This document shows, one piece after another, positions 25,796 through 35,384 of a stretch of 64,000 nucleotides of DNA (within the stretch, counting starts at the first letter, position 1; each line of letters starts with the position of its first letter). The DNA is from Mucilaginibacter aquariorum. GTDB taxonomy: Bacteria; Bacteroidota; Bacteroidia; Sphingobacteriales; Sphingobacteriaceae. The position numbers were made by a program, and so were the translations under genes. The DNA lies in NCBI RefSeq assembly GCF_024498135.1, contig NZ_JANHOH010000001.1, forward strand, positions 620,001 through 684,000. Reading direction: 5' to 3'. The notes beneath the pieces were generated by a model. That model worked only from the letters and a program-made list of their open reading frames with translations, searched no databases and was not told the origin of the DNA.

Positions 25796-27721
25796 TTATA
25801 CTGTTATTTCTTTAATTATTTGTTGTTTAAAATCTTCAATGCTCATACTTCCCAAATCGCCTGTACCATGTTTACGAACAGATACTAACCCTTCGGTTGC
25901 CTCTTTTTCGCCCACTATAAGCATATAAGGGATCTTTTTAACTTCAGCGTCGCGTATTTTACGCCCGATTTTCTCGTCTCTAAAGTCAATCAGCCCGCAA
26001 ATATCGGAATCTTTTAACTCATCTGAAAGTTTTTTTGCATATTCTTCATACTTTTCGGATATAGGCAGGATAATAAATTGTTCGGGAGACAGCCACAGCG
26101 GGAAATTACCGGCACAATGCTCTATTAATACGGCCACAAAACGCTCCAATGAACCAAACGGTGCCCTGTGTATCATCACGGGGCGATGTTTCTGGTTATC
26201 GCTACCAGTATATTCCAGCTCAAAACGTTCCGGTAAATTATAATCTACCTGAATAGTACCCAACTGCCATTTACGACCTAAAGCATCCTTCACCATAAAA
26301 TCAAGCTTAGGGCCATAGAAAGCCGCTTCGCCGTATTCTACAACAGTGCGCAAGCCTTTTTCTTCGGCAGCTTCAATAATAGCAGATTCGGCTAATGCCC
26401 AATTCTCGTCGGTACCAATGTACTTGGTTTTGTTATTAGGGTCGCGCAGGGAAACCTGTGCAGTATAATCGTCAAAACCTAAAGCACCGAATACGTAAAG
26501 CACCAGGTCAATAACTTTCTTAAATTCCTCTTTAACCTGATCGGGGCGACAGAATAAGTGCGCGTCATCCTGAGTAAAGCCACGTACACGGGTTAAGCCA
26601 TGCAGCTCGCCGCTTTGCTCGTAACGGTAAACAGTGCCAAACTCTGCCAAACGAACCGGAAGATCCTTGTAAGAGCGTGGTTTAGTTTTATAGATCTCGC
26701 AGTGGTGCGGGCAGTTCATCGGTTTTAAGAAAAACTCCTCTCCCTCCTGTGGGGTTTTTATCGGCTGAAACGAATCGGCACCATATTTTTCATAATGGCC
26801 TGATGTTACATACAGGTTTTTATGGCCAATGTGCGGCGTAATAACCTGCTCGTAGCCAGATTTCACCTGTGCTTTCTGTAAAAAATTAGTCAAACGTTCG
26901 CGTAAGGCAGTACCTTTGGGTAACCACAATGGTAAACCCGCTCCCACTTTTTCAGAAAATGCAAACAGTTCCAGCTCTTTGCCCAATTTACGGTGATCAC
27001 GTTTTTTTGCTTCCTCTATCAGGTGCAGGTAATCAGTAAGCTCGCTTGCCTTAGGGAAGGTAACGCCATAGATACGTGTAAGCTGTTTGCGGCTCTCGTC
27101 ACCACGCCAGTATGCACCGGCAACGCTCATTAGCTTTACAGCCTTTATAGCGCCTGTATTAGGGATATGCGGGCCACGGCAAAGGTCGGTAAAGTTACCT
27201 TGTGTGTAAAAAGTAATACCGCCATCTGGCAGGTCCTTCAAAAGGTCGAGTTTATACTCATCCCCTTTTTCGGTAAAATATGCAATAGCATCGGCTTTGC
27301 TAACCGGTTTGCGAATGTATTCGTTTTTGGTTTTTGCCAGCTCGATAACCTTGTCTTCAATTTTCTTGAACTCGTCAGACGAGAACTCGCGGTCACCAAA
27401 GTCAACATCATAATAAAAGCCTGTTTCAATAGCCGGGCCTATACCAAATTTGGTACCCGGGTATAAAGCCTCTAAAGCTTCGGCCAATAAGTGGGCGGAT
27501 GAATGCCAATAGGTTGATTTGCCCTTTGCATCGTTCCAGGTTAATAATTTAACGCTCGAATCTTCTTCAATGGGGCGGCTTGCATCCCAAACCTCGCCGT
27601 TTACTTCGGCAGCTAATACGTTACGTGCTAAACCTTCAGAGATAGACAACGCTATCTGCATGGAAGTGATCCCTTTGTCGTATTCACGAACGGAACCATC
27701 AGGAAGTGTAATACTAATCAT
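25796..27721 (-). CDS. thrS: Threonyl-tRNA synthetase
   Basis: A 641-residue class II aminoacyl-tRNA synthetase. The N-terminal TGS domain (about 1-62) is followed by the editing domain with [11 protein letters not shown], which carries the HxxxH site, and [14 protein letters not shown]. The catalytic core has motif 2 near [24 protein letters not shown] and the zinc Cys in [11 protein letters not shown]. The anticodon-binding domain ends the protein ([19 protein letters not shown] and [21 protein letters not shown]). First gene of the operon with infC, rpmI and rplT. Confidence 0.98.
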   Translation of the reverse strand: MISITLPDGSVREYDKGITSMQIALSISEGLARNVLAAEVNGEVWDASRPIEEDSSVKLLTWNDAKGKSTYWHSSAHLLAEALEALYPGTKFGIGPAIETGFYYDVDFGDREFSSDEFKKIEDKVIELAKTKNEYIRKPVSKADAIAYFTEKGDEYKLDLLKDLPDGGITFYTQGNFTDLCRGPHIPNTGAIKAVKLMSVAGAYWRGDESRKQLTRIYGVTFPKASELTDYLHLIEEAKKRDHRKLGKELELFAFSEKVGAGLPLWLPKGTALRERLTNFLQKAQVKSGYEQVITPHIGHKNLYVTSGHYEKYGADSFQPIKTPQEGEEFFLKPMNCPHHCEIYKTKPRSYKDLPVRLAEFGTVYRYEQSGELHGLTRVRGFTQDDAHLFCRPDQVKEEFKKVIDLVLYVFGALGFDDYTAQVSLRDPNNKTKYIGTDENWALAESAIIEAAEEKGLRTVVEYGEAAFYGPKLDFMVKDALGRKWQLGTIQVDYNLPERFELEYTGSDNQKHRPVMIHRAPFGSLERFVAVLIEHCAGNFPLWLSPEQFIILPISEKYEEYAKKLSDELKDSDICGLIDFRDEKIGRKIRDAEVKKIPYMLIVGEKEATEGLVSVRKHGTGDLGSMSIEDFKQQIIKEITV

Positions 27722-27798
27722 CTACAACTATGATTTAAATTTTAATAAAATAATGAATTATAAAACGAATCACATACTAACGTGATTTGAACTTATCG

Positions 27799-27828
27799 CA
27801 AAAATAGGATTTTATTTATACAAGGAAA
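27799..27828 (-). promoter_or_regulatory. Bacteroidota-type promoter of the thrS operon
   Basis: On the minus strand TTTC (27828-27825), 18 bases, then TATTTTTG (27806-27799), an exact TAnnTTTG -7 box. Transcription would start near 27792, leaving a leader of about 70 bases before thrS. No T-box or other RNA switch is visible in that leader. Confidence 0.5.
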
Positions 27829-27855
27829 GTAAATATTAAAATACGCAATAATGAT

Positions 27856-28100
27856 GTAGAGACGCGATACTTCGCGTCTTATTGAATTGTGCAGGATTTG
27901 CATATGGGAGACGCGAAGTACCGCGTCTCTACGGCGAACTTTGTCAGTCTGAGCTTGTCGAAGACCTATACAATTTGCTAATGGTTCGACAAGCTCACCA
28001 TGACAATTCATATCCGGGCGTTGCCTTCGGCCGGGCTTTCCGCTCATACTACACAGGCATTAGCCACAAGGCCGGTATCCGCTGCAATTCCTAACGCAGA
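27856..28100. repeat. Cluster of dispersed palindromic repeats
   Basis: A gene-free stretch packed with symmetric elements. GTAGAGACGCGATACTTCGC and following bases (27856-27879) are repeated inverted at 27909-27932 with one mismatch, and each arm is itself palindromic. Next, GAGCTTGTCGAA (27951-27962) faces TTCGACAAGCTC (27983-27994), a word found as a dispersed repeat in many genomes. The segment to about 28100 (GGGCTTTCCGCTC, later GCCGGTATCCGCTGC) looks like another repeat piece. No transposase is present. These look like REP-type elements stacked in one gap. Confidence 0.7.
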
Positions 28101-28179
28101 AAGCCGGTTGTAGTGCGAAAATAATATAAAGCCATCGGTTTTTTAAGTATTTTCATAGCTGTTAAATTTCGCACATAAA

Positions 28180-28704
28180 ATGAGGTCGATATATTACTTT
28201 TCAATGCTCTTAGTTTTAAGTCTTTTTTTTCAATATGCACAAGCACAACGCTTATCGCAGGTTAAGGTTAACAAAGCACAGAGCAACACAAATCTTCACG
28301 TAAACATCAAACTGATTAAACCCACATTTGAAACAAGTGATAGTATTAAAATCCATGTCACTATTTCCAACGTATTAAATAGGGTATTATATATCCAGTA
28401 CGATAAATCAAATCATTATCGTCCTATAAATACATCAGCACATGTTACTGATGAACATGAAACATCAGTAACAGAAGTATCTAATCTTGATATGTTATCT
28501 TCACATATACCGACAAACGAAGAATCAGAAAAGACACAGTATACAATGTTTCCATTAGAGTCGGTATCTCAAACTTACTATTTGAAAGATATATTGGTGT
28601 TTAATTATAAGCGATTTAACCGGTTGTTACCAGGGAAATATAATCTAATAATTAAGTCTAATGGAAGCTTATCTAACAAAGTAAGCTTTACAATTTTACA
28701 TTAA
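28180..28704 (+). CDS. Secreted hypothetical protein
   Basis: A 174-residue protein with a signal peptide (MRSIYYFSMLLVLSLFFQYA, then QAQ). The mature part is beta-rich: VNIKLIKPTFETSDSIKIHVTISNVLNRVLYIQYDKSN, and near the end LPGKYNLIIKSNGSLSNKVSFTIL. The D-x-I-x-I-x-VTI-x-N pattern recalls the immunoglobulin-like intracellular proteinase inhibitor or DUF-type Ig domains that compare a ligand with an Asn-rich loop. No known family is certain. Its last 4 bases overlap the convergent DinB-like gene. Confidence 0.7.
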   Translation: MRSIYYFSMLLVLSLFFQYAQAQRLSQVKVNKAQSNTNLHVNIKLIKPTFETSDSIKIHVTISNVLNRVLYIQYDKSNHYRPINTSAHVTDEHETSVTEVSNLDMLSSHIPTNEESEKTQYTMFPLESVSQTYYLKDILVFNYKRFNRLLPGKYNLIIKSNGSLSNKVSFTILH

Positions 28705-29234
28705 ATAGTCAAATACTTAGCCCTTATCAAATTATAATGATGCATTTCATGCCCGGCAATATGGTAAGCCAATGCCCTTACGGTAGCATCATTAGCCGTG
28801 CCAGTACCATGCCCCATCCTGTCAAAAGATTCCTCGGGCAGGCCATTAAATAAGGCTATAGTTGAGCGCCTCACGGCTTCGTACTCTTCAAATATGTTAT
28901 CCAGGTCGCGGTTATCGGCATCCGAGTATTTGGCGTAGCTATCCTGATCAAAGCCAATTAAATTTTGCTGCTCGTTACGGGCAAAGCGTAGCGCGCGGTA
29001 GGCAAATATGCGTTCGTCATCAATAATGTGCACCAGTACTTCTTTAATACTCCATTTGCCCGGTGCATAACGGCGTAGCAAGGTAGTTTCGGGCAGGGAA
29101 TAAATCAGCTCTTTCACCCTATAAAAGTTATTCTGCAGATACTTTAATATCAAGCCATCTGTTGGTATCAACTTCATATACATTATAGCATATGGCGGAT
29201 AATCGCCGGGTTTGGGTGGATGAATTATTCTCAT
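28701..29234 (-). CDS. DinB-like four-helix metalloenzyme (DinB_2)
   Basis: A 177-residue protein of the DinB/YfiT superfamily, which binds a divalent metal through three histidines. KYLQNNFYRVKELIYSLPETTLLRRYAPGKWSIKEVLVHIIDDERIFAYRALRFAR contains the first His (VHIIDDE), and AYHIAGHEMHHYNLIRAKYL holds the paired His at the end. Family members include mycothiol- or bacillithiol-dependent S-transferases and maleylpyruvate isomerases; for this one the reaction is unknown. The ATG at 29234 gives a Pro-rich start; no better start is seen. Confidence 0.88.
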   Translation of the reverse strand: MRIIHPPKPGDYPPYAIMYMKLIPTDGLILKYLQNNFYRVKELIYSLPETTLLRRYAPGKWSIKEVLVHIIDDERIFAYRALRFARNEQQNLIGFDQDSYAKYSDADNRDLDNIFEEYEAVRRSTIALFNGLPEESFDRMGHGTGTANDATVRALAYHIAGHEMHHYNLIRAKYLTI

Positions 29235-29318
29235 AGTAATACCTTTATTTGTAATAAATAATTATAGTGATGCAACGTTTTACAGCCGTTTATAGTCTTG
29301 CATAAAAATATCAATTAA

Positions 29319-30572
29319 ATGAAAATCAAACTGATACTTGTTTTCACTTTTTTATTGTACATATCTATCTGTTTTGCTCAAACTGATAAAGCAAAAGTCG
29401 ATTACCTAATCAAAAACTCGGCAACCTGGAATGATGGTTTCAAGAACATGGAACAGGTATTTACTCCCGAAGTATTAAAGAATCAATTATTCATGATCGG
29501 CGAAGGCCATGGCATAGCTTATTCTTACGATATGCAGTATGACCTGGTGGCCTATCTGCAAAAAAAAGCTGGTGTAAAATACCTGTTTATGGAGCTTGGT
29601 TATCTTGATGGAATATTGTTGAATGATTACTTAAAAACCGGCAATGACTCGGCATATATCGCTGGTTTTGAAAAATATAATGGCACTTACTATTACAACA
29701 AAAGCGTACACCAGCTTTTTCAGAAACTATACCGGTTAAACAAAACATTGCCCGAAGGCAAGAAAATGGTAATACTGCCGGTTGATATTGAGCATGGTTA
29801 CCGCAAAGCCATCAAATATTTGCAGGCCAAACTGTTTAGCGGAGCTAATGCAAACACATATGTGGGTTTAGCTATTAATAAAATTGATAGTGAAAAAGGC
29901 GTAGGGAAAGAAATTGCTGCCGAAATAGTGAAGATATACCCAATATACAAAGCCGATATTGATACTTATAAGAAAGCCTTAGGCAGCCAATTTAACGATG
30001 CCGACTTCCTGATGCGTAATACTTACGAAATGCTGAACATAGCCCTTAAAAAGGCTGCAGATACCCGCCGCGATAGTGTAATGTTAGAGAATTTCAACAT
30101 CTACAAACAGCGTTATCATTTGGAGAATGAAAAACTTGTGGGGCTTTTCGGTGGCTTTCATGTTAAACAAACCGATCAGCCAAACGATATTCGGTTTGCT
30201 GCATTACTTAAACGTTCGGGTCTTGTTAAAGGGATTTGCTCGGCACTAATGGTTTACAACGATGGTTTTATTATGATGCCAAAGCGAAGCAGCGATACAA
30301 CAAAAACCGGTAATCGTTATAAGCAGGTAGCCAATACATACGATTATTTTACAGGAAGTTTTACGGATGGCGAACTGCTTACACCATTTGGCAGAAGTGC
30401 TAAAGGAGTATTGTTTAACCTCACCGCCAAAGGCACACCTTTTACAGGCCAGAAAAGCTTTTTAATGGATAAAGACCAATACGCCAATGTGGATGAAATG
30501 TTCCAATTGCTGATATTAATAAACAACTCCCCTGCTACTGAACCGCTCACTGGTGACATGGACCGGGATTAA
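29319..30572 (+). CDS. Secreted EreA/ChaN-like fold protein
   Basis: A 417-residue protein with a signal peptide (MKIKLILVFTFLLYISICFA-Q). LFMIGEGHGIAYSYDMQYDLVAYL contains the GE-x-HG motif shared by erythromycin-esterase-like and ChaN/TraB-like proteins, and VKYLFMELGYLDG, MVILPVDIEHGYRKAIKYL and LVGLFGGFHVKQT carry the other conserved Glu/His positions of that fold. It resembles secreted Bacteroidota proteins annotated as hypothetical or erythromycin esterase. No hydrolase activity should be assumed. It stands alone, with a strong terminator 80 bases downstream. Confidence 0.65.
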   Translation: MKIKLILVFTFLLYISICFAQTDKAKVDYLIKNSATWNDGFKNMEQVFTPEVLKNQLFMIGEGHGIAYSYDMQYDLVAYLQKKAGVKYLFMELGYLDGILLNDYLKTGNDSAYIAGFEKYNGTYYYNKSVHQLFQKLYRLNKTLPEGKKMVILPVDIEHGYRKAIKYLQAKLFSGANANTYVGLAINKIDSEKGVGKEIAAEIVKIYPIYKADIDTYKKALGSQFNDADFLMRNTYEMLNIALKKAADTRRDSVMLENFNIYKQRYHLENEKLVGLFGGFHVKQTDQPNDIRFAALLKRSGLVKGICSALMVYNDGFIMMPKRSSDTTKTGNRYKQVANTYDYFTGSFTDGELLTPFGRSAKGVLFNLTAKGTPFTGQKSFLMDKDQYANVDEMFQLLILINNSPATEPLTGDMDRD

Positions 30573-30611
30573 GCGGATTTTAAGATTTAGCATGGGATTT
30601 CCACTCACAAC

Positions 30612-30640
30612 ACCGTCATTTCGAGGAACAAAGCAATGAC
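30612..30640. repeat. Half-copy of a dispersed CGTCATTGCGAGG-type repeat
   Basis: The 29-base segment containing CGTCATTTCGAGGAAC and AAGCAATGAC matches one arm of the 27-bp inverted repeat found between the CoA-transferase genes at 34428-34510. Only one arm is present, with three differences. It marks this as a dispersed element. Confidence 0.6.
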
Positions 30641-30651
30641 ATTTTCTAACT

Positions 30652-30688
30652 AAAAACGCCCCTGCTATTCACAAGGGGCGTTTTTTCA
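30652..30688. terminator. Bidirectional intrinsic terminator
   Basis: AAAAACGCCCC and GGGGCGTTTTTT form a perfect stem around a 10-base loop, with A and T runs on the two flanks. It lies between the convergent secreted protein gene (plus) and serA (minus). Confidence 0.9.
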
Positions 30689-30703
30689 TGAAGTAATATT
30701 AAA

Positions 30704-31657
30704 TTATTTGCTAAAATGACCTATAATTAAGCTGGCCAGTTCAACACCTATACGCTCCTGGGCTTCGTTTGTGGCGGCGCCAATGTGCGGGGTTAATGAA
30801 ATTTTTGGATGAGATAAGATCTCCTGACGAGGGGTTGGCTCGTTATCAAATACGTCTAATGCAGCGTATGATACCTGGCCGCTATTTAATGCATCTATTA
30901 ATGCCAGTTCGTCAATTAATCCACCGCGTGAAATATTGATTAGTTGAACACCTTTTTTCATTTGCGCTAATTCTTCAGCACCAATTAAGGCTTTGTCAAT
31001 AAATGGTGTGTGCAAGGTTATAAAATCAGCAGTTTTAATGATCTCGTTAAGCGTTGCTTTTTTAACAGTTACATTAACTTTTGTACCACCTGTACCTAAA
31101 ACAACCTCAACTTCGGGGTTAAACTCGAACAGATCGTAAGCAATTACATCCATCCCAACACCTATCGCAATTTTGGCAACCTCGCGGCCAATACGGCCAA
31201 AGCCAACAATACCCAATGTTTTGCCACGCAGCTCAACACCTTTGGCATAAGCCTTTTTCAGATCGTTAAATTTGGTACCACCTTCAACCGGCATTTTGCG
31301 GTTACTATCATGCAGGAAACGCACACCGGTAAAAAGTTGCGCGAAAACCAGTTCGGCAACAGATAGTGATGAAGAAGCAGGTGTATTGTATACGCCTATG
31401 CCTTTTGCTTTGGCATAGTCAACATCAATATTATCAACACCTACACCACCGCGGCCAATAAGCTTAAGATTTGGGCAGGCATCAATTAAAGCAGCGCGCA
31501 CTTTAGTAGCACTACGTACAGTTATAGCATCAAATTCCTGTAAACGTACAGGCAATTCATCCTGTGGGATGTTATTGGTTTCTACAAAGAACCCGGCATC
31601 TTCCAACATTTTTTTACCAATTGGATCGATACCATCGTTAGCTAATATTTTGATCAT
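30704..31657 (-). CDS. serA: D-3-phosphoglycerate dehydrogenase, short form
   Basis: A 317-residue NAD-dependent enzyme oxidising 3-phosphoglycerate, the first step of serine synthesis. The N-terminal MIKILANDGIDPIGKKML is followed by the NAD loop LGIVGFGRIGREVAK, INISRGGLIDE (substrate/cofactor binding) and the catalytic-His region SLTPHIGAATNEAQERIG. It lacks the C-terminal ACT and intervening domains of the E. coli type, so feedback control by serine is not expected. It follows serC by 91 bases in the same direction; the two steps are adjacent in the pathway. Confidence 0.95.
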   Translation of the reverse strand: MIKILANDGIDPIGKKMLEDAGFFVETNNIPQDELPVRLQEFDAITVRSATKVRAALIDACPNLKLIGRGGVGVDNIDVDYAKAKGIGVYNTPASSSLSVAELVFAQLFTGVRFLHDSNRKMPVEGGTKFNDLKKAYAKGVELRGKTLGIVGFGRIGREVAKIAIGVGMDVIAYDLFEFNPEVEVVLGTGGTKVNVTVKKATLNEIIKTADFITLHTPFIDKALIGAEELAQMKKGVQLINISRGGLIDELALIDALNSGQVSYAALDVFDNEPTPRQEILSHPKISLTPHIGAATNEAQERIGVELASLIIGHFSK

Positions 31658-31691
31658 GATTTTATATATTCATTAGTTCATTTGCTCATTA

Positions 31692-31736
31692 GTTCATTGG
31701 TCTGCTTTGTTACTAATAAACAAAGAACCAGTGAAC
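31692..31736. repeat. Inverted word-like repeat between serC and serA
   Basis: GTTCATTGGTCTGCTTTGTT (31692-31711) is roughly mirrored by 31719-31736 (AACAAAGAACCAGTGAAC), and further copies of GTTCATT/GAACCA lie on both sides. It sits directly after the serC stop codon (31749), like other 3' hairpins in the window. With loop bases between, it could form an mRNA hairpin. Confidence 0.55.
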
Positions 31737-31748
31737 CAATAAACTAAC

Positions 31749-32816
31749 CTATTTATTTTTCTCAGCAAACTCGCGCATGGCATCAATCAGCACATAAACG
31801 CTGGTTATTGGCAATGCATTGTATATAGAAGCACGGAAACCGCCAACACTTCTGTGGCCTTTTAAGCCAACTATGCCTTTTTCGTCGCATAGTTTCAGGA
31901 ATGGTTTTTCCAGTTCCGGGTTTTCAGCAACAAAGCAAACATTCATGCGTGAACGGTCTTCAGGTGCGGCAACGGCTTTAAATAATGGGTTACGGTCAAT
32001 TTCCTCGTAAAGCACTTTTGCTTTTTCGTTATTCTCTGCCTCGATAGCCGGAACGCCGCCTTTTGCTTTTAACCATTTAAGGGTAAGCATAGATACGTAG
32101 ATAGCAAAACAAGGAGGCGTATTGTACATAGATCCGCCCTCAATTTGTACCTGGTAGTTAAACATAGCCGGTATTTTACGGCCTGTTTTACCTAACAGGT
32201 CATCTTTAACAATTACCAGGGTAACACCTGCAGGGCCCATGTTTTTCTGAGCGCCGGCATAGATCAAACCAAAATCGGCTACGTTTACTGTGCGGCTAAA
32301 TATATCTGACGACATATCGCAAACCACCGGTATTGGCGATTTAGGGAACTCCTGTAATTGCGTACCGTAAATGGTATTGTTTGATGTAATGTGGAAATAC
32401 GCCGCATCAGCAGGTACGGTATAATCTTTAGGGATATAAGTAAAGTTGCTTTCTTTTGATGTGGCAACAATCTCTACATCACCAAAAAACTTAGCTTCTT
32501 TTATGGCTTTGTTTGCCCAAACACCTGTTTCCAGGTAAGCAGCTTTGCCCCCGTCCGGTAAAAGGTTATAAGGCGCTAATGCAAACTGTGTGCTTGCACC
32601 ACCTTGTAAAAACAAAACAGAATAACCTTCAGGAACGCTGAAAAGTTCTTTCACAAGTTTTACGGCTTCATCTAATACTGCTTCAAATTCCGATGAACGG
32701 TGTGAAATTTCCAGCAGGGAAAGACCGGTTCCGTTAAAATCAATTACTGCAGCAGCAGCCTGTTTTAAAACTTCGTGAGGTAATATGCCGGGGCCGGCAC
32801 CGAAATTATGTTTCAT
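31749..32816 (-). CDS. serC: Phosphoserine aminotransferase
   Basis: A 355-residue PLP enzyme making phosphoserine from 3-phosphohydroxypyruvate and glutamate. [17 protein letters not shown] is the family start, EISHRSSEF and [19 protein letters not shown] follow, and [21 protein letters not shown] holds the PLP lysine. [18 protein letters not shown] ends the protein. Normal length. With serA behind it, the pair covers the first two steps of serine synthesis; serB is not in the window. Confidence 0.96.
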   Translation of the reverse strand: MKHNFGAGPGILPHEVLKQAAAAVIDFNGTGLSLLEISHRSSEFEAVLDEAVKLVKELFSVPEGYSVLFLQGGASTQFALAPYNLLPDGGKAAYLETGVWANKAIKEAKFFGDVEIVATSKESNFTYIPKDYTVPADAAYFHITSNNTIYGTQLQEFPKSPIPVVCDMSSDIFSRTVNVADFGLIYAGAQKNMGPAGVTLVIVKDDLLGKTGRKIPAMFNYQVQIEGGSMYNTPPCFAIYVSMLTLKWLKAKGGVPAIEAENNEKAKVLYEEIDRNPLFKAVAAPEDRSRMNVCFVAENPELEKPFLKLCDEKGIVGLKGHRSVGGFRASIYNALPITSVYVLIDAMREFAEKNK

Positions 32817-33013
32817 AATGTTGAACTATATTTGACTAATAACTAATTATCAACTTTTTATTAAGAAAGGCCGAAGTTAATAAATTCGACAAAGTTTATA
32901 GACTATTTTTTACAATTTTATAAACAGATAGAATTTAACAAAGAAAAGGCCCTTCATTTGCATTTATACCATTACAAGGCTTTTATAAAGACTTAAAATT
33001 ATCAAACTGATAA

Positions 33014-33664
33014 TCACGATCGCTTTAGTTGCGCGATTTCTGCAATTTGATCTGTTGCCGAGAATACTGAATTGCCCGCTACAAAAACATTGGCACCAGC
33101 TTCTATAAGCTTTGCTATATTCTGATTGCTTACTCCGCCATCAACCTCAATATATAGGTTTGGATTGGAGTTAGCGCTCATGGCTTTAACCTCGGCTATT
33201 TTAGTGTAGGTATGTTCAATAAATTTTTGTCCGCCAAAACCGGGGTTAACAGACATTACCAGCACCATATCCAAATCGGCAATAATATCTTTTAACATTG
33301 CGGTAGGCGTAGCGGGGTTAATAGCTACCCCTGCCCTGCAGCCTAATTGCTTTATTACCTGTACCGTACGGTGCAAATGCGGGCAAGCCTCGAAATGCAC
33401 GGTAATGCTATCCGCGCCGGCTTCTGCAAAGTCTTTCAGATAGCGGTCGGGATCAACAATCATCAGGTGCACATCCAGTGGTTTGGTGGCATGTTGTTTT
33501 GTAGCCTTTACTATGGGGAAACCAAATGAGATATTAGGTACAAACATGCCATCCATCACATCCACATGAAACCAATCTGCCTCGCTGTTATTGATCATTT
33601 CAATATCGCGTTGCAAGTTGGCAAAATCGGCAGCTAATATAGATGGGGCTATCAAATGGTTCAT
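33014..33664 (-). CDS. rpe: Ribulose-phosphate 3-epimerase
   Basis: A 216-residue TIM-barrel enzyme interconverting ribulose 5-phosphate and xylulose 5-phosphate in the pentose phosphate pathway. IAPSILAADFANLQRDIEMI begins the barrel, WFHVDVMDGMFVPNISFG carries the catalytic Asp and metal His, LDMVLVMSVNPGFGGQKFIE holds another conserved strand, and YIEVDGGVSNQNIAKL holds the second Asp. Standard length. It lies 92 bases downstream of the CoA-transferase B gene, with an inverted repeat in the gap. Confidence 0.96.
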   Translation of the reverse strand: MNHLIAPSILAADFANLQRDIEMINNSEADWFHVDVMDGMFVPNISFGFPIVKATKQHATKPLDVHLMIVDPDRYLKDFAEAGADSITVHFEACPHLHRTVQVIKQLGCRAGVAINPATPTAMLKDIIADLDMVLVMSVNPGFGGQKFIEHTYTKIAEVKAMSANSNPNLYIEVDGGVSNQNIAKLIEAGANVFVAGNSVFSATDQIAEIAQLKRS

Positions 33665-33713
33665 GACGGTAAATATAGGGGAATTTGTTTAATGCAGTTA
33701 GCAGTTGATAGTT

Positions 33714-33750
33714 GGCAGTTGGCATTTTTTTTTGCAAACTGCCGACTGCA
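33714..33750. repeat. Inverted word-like repeat after the CoA-transferase B gene
   Basis: GGCAGTTGGCA (33714-33724) faces TGCCGACTGCA (33740-33750) with one mismatch in the stem, and more copies of GCAGTT lie just upstream (from 33695). It sits a few bases beyond the stop codon of the minus-strand gene at 33757. Confidence 0.55.
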
Positions 33751-33756
33751 AACTCC

Positions 33757-34413
33757 TTATATCACCATCTCCGGGATCTCGCCTTCAATGATCAACTTAC
33801 CTGCGGTAGCATTCTTAATTTCCTCCACGCTTACCCCCGGTGCACGTTCCAATAGCCTGAAACCACCTTCGGGCAATACATCAAGTACAGCCAGCTCGGT
33901 CACTATTTTTTTAACGCAATTAATACCGGTTAATGGCAATGTACATTTTGGCAATAGCTTTGATTCGCCGGCTTTATTAACGTGCTGCATGGCCACGATA
34001 ATGTTTTCTGCGGATGCTACCAAGTCCATAGCGCCGCCCATACCTTTTACCATTTTACCGGGGATTTTCCAGTTGGCTATGTCGCCGTTTTCGGATACTT
34101 CCATGGCGCCTAAAATGGTTAGGTTAACCTTTTTGGCACGGATCATACCAAAACTCATGGCCGAATCAAATATCGCGGAACCGGCTAATTTGGTAATGGT
34201 TTGTTTACCTGCATTTATGGTATCGGCATCCTCTTCACCTTCGAACGGGAAAGGGCCCATACCAAGCAAACCATTCTCTGATTGCAGGATAACATCCACA
34301 TCATCCGGGATATAATTGGCTACCAGTGTTGGAATCCCAATACCCAGGTTAACGTAGTAACCGTCTTTTATTTCTTTAGCTATTCGCTTTGCGATGCCTT
34401 GTTTGTCTAACAT
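33757..34413 (-). CDS. scoB: 3-oxoacid CoA-transferase subunit B
   Basis: A 218-residue subunit of a heterodimeric CoA-transferase that passes CoA from succinyl-CoA to acetoacetate or related 3-oxoacids. GYYVNLGIGIPTLVANYI is the family start. The catalytic Glu lies in VILQSENGLLGMG, with NWKIPGKMVKGMGGAMDL and the end FRLLERAPGVSVEEIKNAT also typical. Subunit A lies upstream at 34527-35228, separated by a 27-bp inverted repeat that forms most of the 113-base gap. Confidence 0.94.
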   Translation of the reverse strand: MLDKQGIAKRIAKEIKDGYYVNLGIGIPTLVANYIPDDVDVILQSENGLLGMGPFPFEGEEDADTINAGKQTITKLAGSAIFDSAMSFGMIRAKKVNLTILGAMEVSENGDIANWKIPGKMVKGMGGAMDLVASAENIIVAMQHVNKAGESKLLPKCTLPLTGINCVKKIVTELAVLDVLPEGGFRLLERAPGVSVEEIKNATAGKLIIEGEIPEMVI

Positions 34414-34427
34414 ATATTCTACTTAAC

Positions 34428-34510
34428 CGTCATTGCGAGGAACGAAGCAATCTCAGAACTTTGCATAGCCGATAGTCTATCGGGAGATTGCTTCGTTCCT
34501 CGCAATGACG
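34428..34510. repeat. Perfect 27-bp inverted repeat between scoA and scoB
   Basis: Bases 34428-34454 (CGTCATTGCGAGGAACGAAG and onward to TC) and 34484-34510 are exact reverse complements. The 29-base loop holds a nested palindrome CCGATAG/CTATCGG (34469-34483). A diverged half-copy lies at 30612-30640. This is a dispersed REP-like element of the Sphingobacteriaceae type. It sits in the gap between two genes whose products form one enzyme, so it may tune their ratio by mRNA stability. Confidence 0.8.
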
Positions 34511-34526
34511 CGTGGGTTTATCGTGA

Positions 34527-35228
34527 TTAATTATCTCTCTTCCTAACCGTTCTCTGTTCTATCCTTTTCTCGTAATTCTCGCCCTGAAAAATGCGGTGCA
34601 CGTAAATGCCGGGGGTATGGATGTTGTCCGGGTCAAGTTCTCCGGGTTCTACCAGCTCTTCTACCTCGGCGATGGTTACCTTACCGGCCATGGCCATAAC
34701 CGGGTTAAAGTTTCGCGCGGTGGAACGATAGACAAGGTTACCCAGCCTATCCCCTTTCCAAGCTTTTACAATGGCGAAATCGGCATCAAAAGCCATCTCC
34801 ATCAAGTAATCTTTACCATTAAAATTGCGGACTTCCTTCCCTTCAGCCACCTCAGTACCTATACCGGCCGGGGTAAATATAGCGGGCATACCATAACCAG
34901 CAGCCATGCAGCGGGTAGCCAGCGTACCTTGCGGTATCAGCTCCACTTCCAGTTCACCGCTAAGCAGTTGGCGCTCAAACTCGGCGTTTTCGCCAACGTA
35001 TGAGGAGATCATTTTTTTAACCTGGTGCTGGTGCAGTAACAGCCCAATGCCAAAGTCATCTACCCCGGCATTGTTAGATATACAGGTCAGGTCCTTCACC
35101 CCTTTTTTAACAAGGGCTAAAATGCTTTTTTCGGGGAGGCCGCACATGCCAAACCCGCCAAGCATGAGGGTCATGCCGTCTTCTATATCGCGTATGGCCT
35201 CGTCGGCACCGCTCACAACTTTATTCAT
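34527..35228 (-). CDS. scoA: 3-oxoacid CoA-transferase subunit A
   Basis: A 233-residue partner of the gene at 33757. GMTLMLGGFGMCGLPEKSILAL carries the glycine-rich CoA-binding region, followed by LTCISNNAGVDDFGIGLLL and ELIPQGTLATRCMAAGYGMPAIFTPAGIGT, typical of SCOT subunit A. The ATG at 35228 has no other gene close upstream (156-base gap to the permease at 35385). Substrate: an acyl-CoA/3-oxoacid pair, most likely acetoacetate. Confidence 0.95.
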   Translation of the reverse strand: MNKVVSGADEAIRDIEDGMTLMLGGFGMCGLPEKSILALVKKGVKDLTCISNNAGVDDFGIGLLLHQHQVKKMISSYVGENAEFERQLLSGELEVELIPQGTLATRCMAAGYGMPAIFTPAGIGTEVAEGKEVRNFNGKDYLMEMAFDADFAIVKAWKGDRLGNLVYRSTARNFNPVMAMAGKVTIAEVEELVEPGELDPDNIHTPGIYVHRIFQGENYEKRIEQRTVRKRDN

Positions 35229-35384
35229 GTTATATAATTGGTTGCGGTAAAATTAGGCATTTTGGATGAAGCTTCCCAGTAAAAATACTATGCATGCATA
35301 ATATTTTTTTATTCCCTATTTATCGGATCTTGTTCCGTTTGTTTCGCCCTTATTAATTTAATAAAAACTCTTGAGCGTCGCTCC

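Noticed and set aside
33656-34315. A 219-residue plus-strand frame over the CoA-transferase B gene
   Set aside because: It is fully antisense to a well-matched enzyme gene and has low-complexity Ser/Pro/Thr composition.
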